Shown here one piece after another: positions 59,344-64,000 of a stretch of DNA of 64,000 bases (positions within the stretch are counted from its first letter, which is position 1; the number at the start of each line of letters is the position of its first letter). The DNA lies in NCBI GenBank assembly GCA_009869945.1, contig WIXG01000070.1:1-64000 (forward strand). Reading direction: 5' to 3'. The translations under genes were made by a program, and so were the position numbers. Source of the DNA: Mesaphorura yosii. Lineage: Eukaryota > Arthropoda > Collembola > Poduromorpha > Tullbergiidae. The notes under the pieces are model-generated. The model saw only the letters and a list, made by a program, of their open reading frames with translations, made no database searches and had not been told where the DNA came from.

Positions 59344-60652
59344 ATGACAAAGTTCGCGATGTTGAAAATACTCCTGATTTTGTCATTGTTTGTGCTGCTT
59401 GCACGAACGACTCCGCTGATCGAAACAAAGGAGGCTTTTGGTGATGGTGATGCCATCGGGGCGAAGAGGATTGCAGGTGGAGTGCCTGCTGAAAGAGGTT
59501 TGCGAGTATTTCCAGTCCGTCATGGACGTCTTCGAAACCGCGGAACGTGAACCCACAGTTGGCAATTTTGTCTTGTAGGTGAAATGCCGTGGATGGTCTC
59601 GATTCAGTACACGAGCCTTGGACAAACCAAGCACATGTGCGGTGGAGTCATAATTAACGCAACTCATGTAATATTCCATGACCAACTAACTCGACTGCCA
59701 GGTGTACAAAATGAATTCATGAATTGATGGGGATGATTCTGACAGGTTCTAACAGCGGCTCATTGTATGGAGGGAAACCTATACAACTTTAGAGTAAGAC
59801 GATGTTAATCGGACTTCCTTTGTACGTCGTATCTTATTGTTATTTGTATCGCAGATCATTGCGGGTGCGTTGCGTATTTTCGCTAATGAACCAGATCAGC
59901 AAAGCAGGACACTCGTGGAGAGAATATCCCATGCTTATTTTCAGAAAGGGTGAGAGACCATAATGTCGAATTCGAATTTCAAAGCAGTACAGAACTTCAC
60001 ATGTGTTTTTTCCATCAAGACCTCCGACGAGACATGACCTGGCCATACTTCAAGTCGACCCACCCTTTAATTTCAATGAGCACGTTAACCCACTTCTAAT
60101 GCCACCGACTGACCATCGTGCCAGTGGAAACTGTACAATTGCTGGATGGGGTTACACACTGGGAGGTCCGCAATCGGAATGGCTGCTCAAAACCGAGGTT
60201 CCAATTGTCTCAAGAACGGAGTGCCTTGAGATCTATGAGCACAACTACGAACCAGAGAATCAAATCTGTGCGGGGTACGACGAAGGTGGTCATGATAGTT
60301 GTTCCGTAAGTCACTATACTCATTAGTCATTACACTGGCTTAGCCTGAAACTGAAGGCCAAGCAACAAACTTCAAGAATGAATGCTTGCACACTGGCAGG
60401 GTGATACAGGAGGTCCACTTGTTTGCACTGACACCCTCGGATACAAGTACGTAGCTGGAATATCTTCTTGGGGTGAATCTTGCGGTCTGGCAAATAGACC
60501 TGGTAAGAATGGGACGAACAATTTACTTTCATGCTTTCATCTTTGTTTTTCGCTTAAATTTTCGGTTAAATCTCGCAGGAGTTTACACGGAGGTTTCTCA
60601 CTACACTGTTGGAATGTGGCAGCCGGTGCACCTGGAATTGCCTGAGTTCTGA
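59344..60652 (+). CDS. Trypsin-like S1 protein with Thr in place of catalytic Ser
   Basis: Seven exons (59344-59497, 59579-59667, 59746-59793, 59855-59949, 60020-60305, 60400-60502, 60579-60652) give 282 residues. A signal peptide ([18 protein letters not shown]) is followed by a short propeptide and the activation site AKR|IAGG. The catalytic His is in LTAAHC and the Asp in TRHDLAIL. The residue six before the active-site position is Asp (DSCSGDTGGP), as in enzymes with trypsin specificity. The active-site position itself is Thr (codon ACA), not Ser, and the usual Gln before the Gly is Ser. Disulfide cysteines and GISSWGESC look normal. It may be a non-catalytic serine protease homologue, of the kind used in arthropod immunity, or a weak Thr-based enzyme. 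The GDTGGP exon is joined by clean splice sites. Confidence 0.9.
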
Positions 60653-61025
60653 TTTATGAAAGCTGTATATCTGGCGGATGGGTAAAGTACGCGTTTCCTG
60701 AATCCTGACGACCATTGATCCCACTTCCTTCTTTAGCAAGTAGAATTTGAGAGTCACCTCTCTTTAGTTAGGTTTCTACCTTTGCCAGTACTCACTCGAT
60801 GCTAGTAAAGTGTGCTAATTCATGCATTATTTATTAGTGAACAAGGAACCAAGTCTTTCATAAGCTAAGCCAACTTTCGAGAATCAAGTCTGTTTATTCT
60901 GAGTTAAGTAAAAAGATTAGTTACTATTTTTGTACTGCTGACAAACAAACTGGTTCTGCTCCATTGGCTGACAAGTGAGAAGATCTGCATTCAACAGCTA
61001 AACTACAGCATCGTATCGCAGCCTC
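60653..61025. other. Convergent intergenic gap, protease and NDUFAF5 3' ends
   Basis: This AT-rich gap separates two tail-to-tail genes. No coding signal is visible. It should hold both 3' UTRs. Confidence 0.4.
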
Positions 61026-62612
61026 CTATGCGATTGGCGCATAGCTCGAAGTCTCCTTGACGTTTACTATAACTTCACATCTCCCAAATTCCTAAACGAC
61101 ACGTCAGGAGTTTGTTGCGGTAATGGTCGTGGCTAAAAATCCCAGAATATATTTGCAATAATGACGTGCCAAGAAGTGTCTCAAGCATTCTATTAAGTAC
61201 TCAAGACCAGATTTGTCTTACCTGACTAGGATCTGGCTTCCACGCTATCATGTACAAAATTTGAAACGTTGCTGGGATCGAACCATCCTCATTTCCATAC
61301 ATCTCTGCAAGATAAGCCATTATTATATCAACGAAATGCCTTTTATACCAAGCCGAGGGCAAAGGACGATTTGCCACGCGAAAGACACATACCTTTATAA
61401 ATGGCGGCTGCTGCGAATAAATTGTCTCGACTTAAATGCAATTTCCTATTCCATGAGGCATTATTTTCTCCCATTCCCTTCAAGTCTTCCATCAACTCGA
61501 ACATGGAAGGATAATTGATTCTCATTTCTTCCACGTCCTATCAAACGTAGCAAAATGAATTTGGCAACAATCACGAGTAAAATTAATAACACTTACAATT
61601 GTCAACATTGTGAATCCGTTAATCGATAAAAGACCACCAATATCCTGAACTTGTGCGAATGGTGAAACATGGGTTCCAATGCCCTAAACGATTTCCGTAA
61701 ACCAATATTATCGAAACTCGTTACACATGAAGATTTTACACTTACGCCGAGTCTTTCCAGTTCGGCTAATTGTAAGGAACATCGTAACTCGAATAATGTT
61801 TGCCCAGCTAACATAGCACCGAGAAATACTCCGTCCGGTTTAAGAATCTGATTGATCCGGCGAAACGTCTTTGGTAAATTGTTCACCCAATGTAAGCTGT
61901 AGAAAAATTAATGGCCACGCTGGTTCAGCTGTCAAAATTATGTACACACACAAATGCCCAATACATACTTTAGACAAGAGAGAACCATATTGAACTTATT
62001 ATCATGAAAAATTATGTTTTCTTCGTCCATGAGCATTCTCTCACATTGAATATCCTCAGGTACTTCAACCTCCTCCAGCCATTTCAGGCACCGTTCAGTT
62101 GCAATCACTGAGCCGACATATGACTATGGAATCAGAATTTGTCCCATGTCACGAATTGCAATGCTGCTAAAGCCAACTACTAATTTAGCAATTTACACTG
62201 TTCAGGTGTTTCAGAACATGCCCTTTCCCGCATCCTAAGTCCAGCACTAAGTCCATGTCCCGCTTGATGTCTATCACTCTGTCAGCCAGTATAAACCCCG
62301 TCTGAACGAAACCAAATTACAAAATGAATGACAATCATGACTTTCATGAGGTTACAGGCGTCACTGTCATCGTACCTCATCCTTCAGATAATCGTACACA
62401 TGGTTCTCAGGAAGGAGAGACGCTCGTTGTTTTTGGACCAGTTTGGTCTCCCGATCAAATACGTTTAAATGACTTGGCCTCGGAACAGCCCCACGAGTTT
62501 TTGGTTTAGACGTCACGCCTTCCGTAGCCAAGAATCGCCGTGCGTTGATGTTTGCAGGAGATTTACACAAACTACAAATTGGCAAATGCTGAAACGCGAG
62601 GACTCGTTTCAT
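61026..62612 (-). CDS. NDUFAF5: Complex I assembly factor NDUFAF5
   Basis: Eight exons (62612-62376, 62301-62197, 62123-61969, 61896-61746, 61683-61597, 61537-61393, 61304-61222, 61091-61026) give 342 residues, against 345 in human. This mitochondrial matrix enzyme hydroxylates an arginine of NDUFS7 during early complex I assembly. The N-terminus is basic, as in a targeting sequence. The protein has a SAM-methyltransferase fold with the binding motif [16 protein letters not shown], followed by [58 protein letters not shown] and [20 protein letters not shown]. The last 22-residue exon is the least certain. It keeps phase and length but its sequence is only loosely like other NDUFAF5 tails. Confidence 0.92.
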
Positions 62613-63109
62613 AATTTTTGGTTTTGGATTTTCAAAATCTTTTGTAGAGTAATTTATTATCCACTGCTCCTTTCACACATCTCATTTTCGATTTCTTCTC
62701 AGGAGATCATTTCAAACCAATAGCGTTAGCGCCACAATTCATGCGTGAAAACAGCAGAATGCGAGTACAAAGAGCAAAAGTCATCGTAATAATAAACAAT
62801 GATACCCAGAATCATCCGCACATCCCTTCATGAAACCCTTAAAATAGATCCACACCTTCACAATTTTGGTGATAAGGATTGTAGACTATTCTTAAAGATT
62901 GCCTAGAAGAAAAAGAAAGGAGAACGAAAAGGCGCAAGAACAGGAAGTGAAGATGGAAGAAGATGAAGAGCGCACGCGTAAAAGAGAATTGGTCTGCTTT
63001 GACTGCTTTCTCATGCTTCTTGCGTTGCGTCCTGCCTTCCAAGAATTAAAACCTTAAATGTGATCAATTAGATATAAAATCCGTACTTCAGAGACTTGAT
63101 TTAGTCATC
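62613..63109. other. Intergenic upstream of NDUFAF5
   Basis: This stretch holds the NDUFAF5 promoter and the region beyond the EHD1 transcript end. A purine-rich tract at about 62907-62970 (AGAAGAAAAAGAAAGG-like) makes chance open frames. No gene is supported. Confidence 0.4.
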
Positions 63110-63115
63110 TTTATT
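63110..63115 (-). terminator. Poly(A) signal of the EHD1-like gene
   Basis: On the minus strand this reads AATAAA, 555 nt past the EHD1-like stop. It implies an AT-rich 3' UTR of roughly 570 nt, which explains the lack of coding signal from 63110 to 63669. Confidence 0.5.
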
Positions 63116-63669
63116 TGACAAATATAATCTTAATTAATCTAATATTATTGGAAGTACTTAAATTGTTGCATTCCGCAACTTAACGTACACATTGCGCAAC
63201 TAAGATTCTTCATTTTATCTTAATTCTCTTAACTTACATCAAGACATGCGTCCTTGTGTGGAGGATGAAATTAAATTACAAGTTGATACACTTGTATTAA
63301 GGTTAGGTACATTACGTTTTCCTGAATTTGTTTCCATTTTTAAATCGAGAAGCTGGTAACACTTTACTTTACACTGGAAATAATGCTTAGCAATAATTGA
63401 TACTTCAAATATACAGGTATTAAACAGACAGCGACAAAATGCCCAATTGGAAAAGTAGCACTAATTATTAGCAAAAAATTGTTGCGTAAAAGTAATCTTT
63501 GAATTTTTTTTGGACCTGAAAATCTACTTGCATATTGTGTTTATCTACCGCGAACTACCTGTCATATTACCCGGATAAATTACTCTTTAAGCCTTGCCCT
63601 GTCCTACTCTACTATCTGACATTAACTGAAATAGCGTACTTTATTTGGTTAAAGTAAAAAAAAGTTAAG

Positions 63670-64000
63670 TTAATCGCCTGCATGAAACAAGCGCTTGCTT
63701 GGAGGCACCAAATGTGACGGCAGTTCTTCCGGTAAATCGTGACCATCTAATTTGATGTTGATTAAATGCATAGCTAAGGCGAACTCATCCCCGTCCAGCA
63801 GGCCATCTTTGTCGACATCAGACAACTTCCAGATCTGTTACACGAACAATAGACTTGCTTTAGTTTTTTAATCGTGAATCGAATCAAATCAAGAGAAGAA
63901 AGAATCGATATACCTTGGCAAGCACGGTATTTGGAAGTTTTGACTTCACCATTTCTGCTTTCGCCGCAGATCCAGCCACTTTACCGTCCGAGCCCCGAAG
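63670..64000 (-). CDS. EHD1: EHD1/Past1 C-terminal EH domain, partial
   Basis: Only the last two exons are inside the window: one running in from the right edge to 63914, and one from 63834 to 63670. They encode GKVAGSAAKAEMVKSKLPN, then IWKLSDVDKDGLLDGDEFAL, AMHLINIKLDGHDLPEELP and the end HLVPPSKRLFHAGD. This is the C-terminal EH domain of EHD proteins, including a calcium-binding EF loop (DVDKDGLLDGDEF). EHD/Past1 proteins are dynamin-like ATPases that tubulate membranes in endocytic recycling, and their EH domain binds NPF motifs. The N-terminal ATPase part lies beyond the window. Confidence 0.95.

Noticed and set aside
61265-61290. B-box-like GGTTCGATCCC suggesting a tRNA on the minus strand
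   Set aside because: The flanks do not form a T-stem or acceptor stem, and the sequence codes for conserved NDUFAF5 residues (DGSIPATFQ).
62839-63042. Lysine/glutamate- and leucine-rich minus-strand frame
   Set aside because: It is produced by a purine-rich low-complexity tract, with no domain or conserved start.
1-64000. CRISPR arrays, rRNA genes, or retrovirus-like and Polinton-like elements
   Set aside because: I looked for direct-repeat/spacer patterns, rRNA-like sequence and long terminal repeats with polymerase or capsid motifs and saw none.

Overview
The window is nuclear DNA from an animal, almost certainly an arthropod. Most genes are split by short GT-AG introns, often 45-100 nt. 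There is an ionotropic receptor of the arthropod IR type, a gustatory-receptor-like 7TM gene, a mariner relic, and many conserved animal housekeeping genes. GC content looks close to 40 percent and the gene-bearing parts are compact. A springtail or other small hexapod or crustacean fits, but the sequence does not settle the taxon. I rebuilt gene models by hand from splice sites and reading phase. In every complete model the exon lengths sum to a multiple of three.

Layout. 1-10.3 kb: a 41-bp tandem repeat at the left edge, a secreted cysteine-rich peptide gene (+), an FBXO42-like F-box/kelch gene (-), a small uncertain gene (-), carnitine O-acetyltransferase (+) and a B4GAT1-like glucuronyltransferase (-). 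10.3-31.7 kb: a gene-poor interval of about 21 kb holding only one tentative coding exon. 31.7-54.7 kb: carbohydrate sulfotransferase (+), SLC35D nucleotide-sugar transporter (+), EMC2 (-), ARHGAP11A-like RhoGAP (+), AP2S1 (-), POLR1C (+), an IR93a-like ionotropic receptor (-) and neutral ceramidase (-). 55.3-64 kb: a decayed mariner with both terminal repeats, a chemoreceptor gene (+), a trypsin-like protein with an altered catalytic serine (+), NDUFAF5 (-) and the 3' end of an EHD1/Past1 gene (-).

Functional links. B4GAT1, the sulfotransferase and SLC35D all belong to Golgi glycan synthesis and are consecutive recognised genes around the gene-poor interval. CRAT and NDUFAF5 are mitochondrial, and AP2S1 and EHD1 act in endocytosis. 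EMC2/ARHGAP11A and AP2S1/POLR1C are head-to-head pairs. ARHGAP11A/AP2S1 and POLR1C/IR are tail-to-tail pairs with almost no spacing.

No RNA gene, CRISPR array or intact mobile element was found. The most unusual items are the eight-cysteine secreted peptide, the Ser-to-Thr change in the protease, the C-terminal anchor-like tail on neutral ceramidase, the gene-poor interval, and an antisense coding relic inside a B4GAT1 intron.
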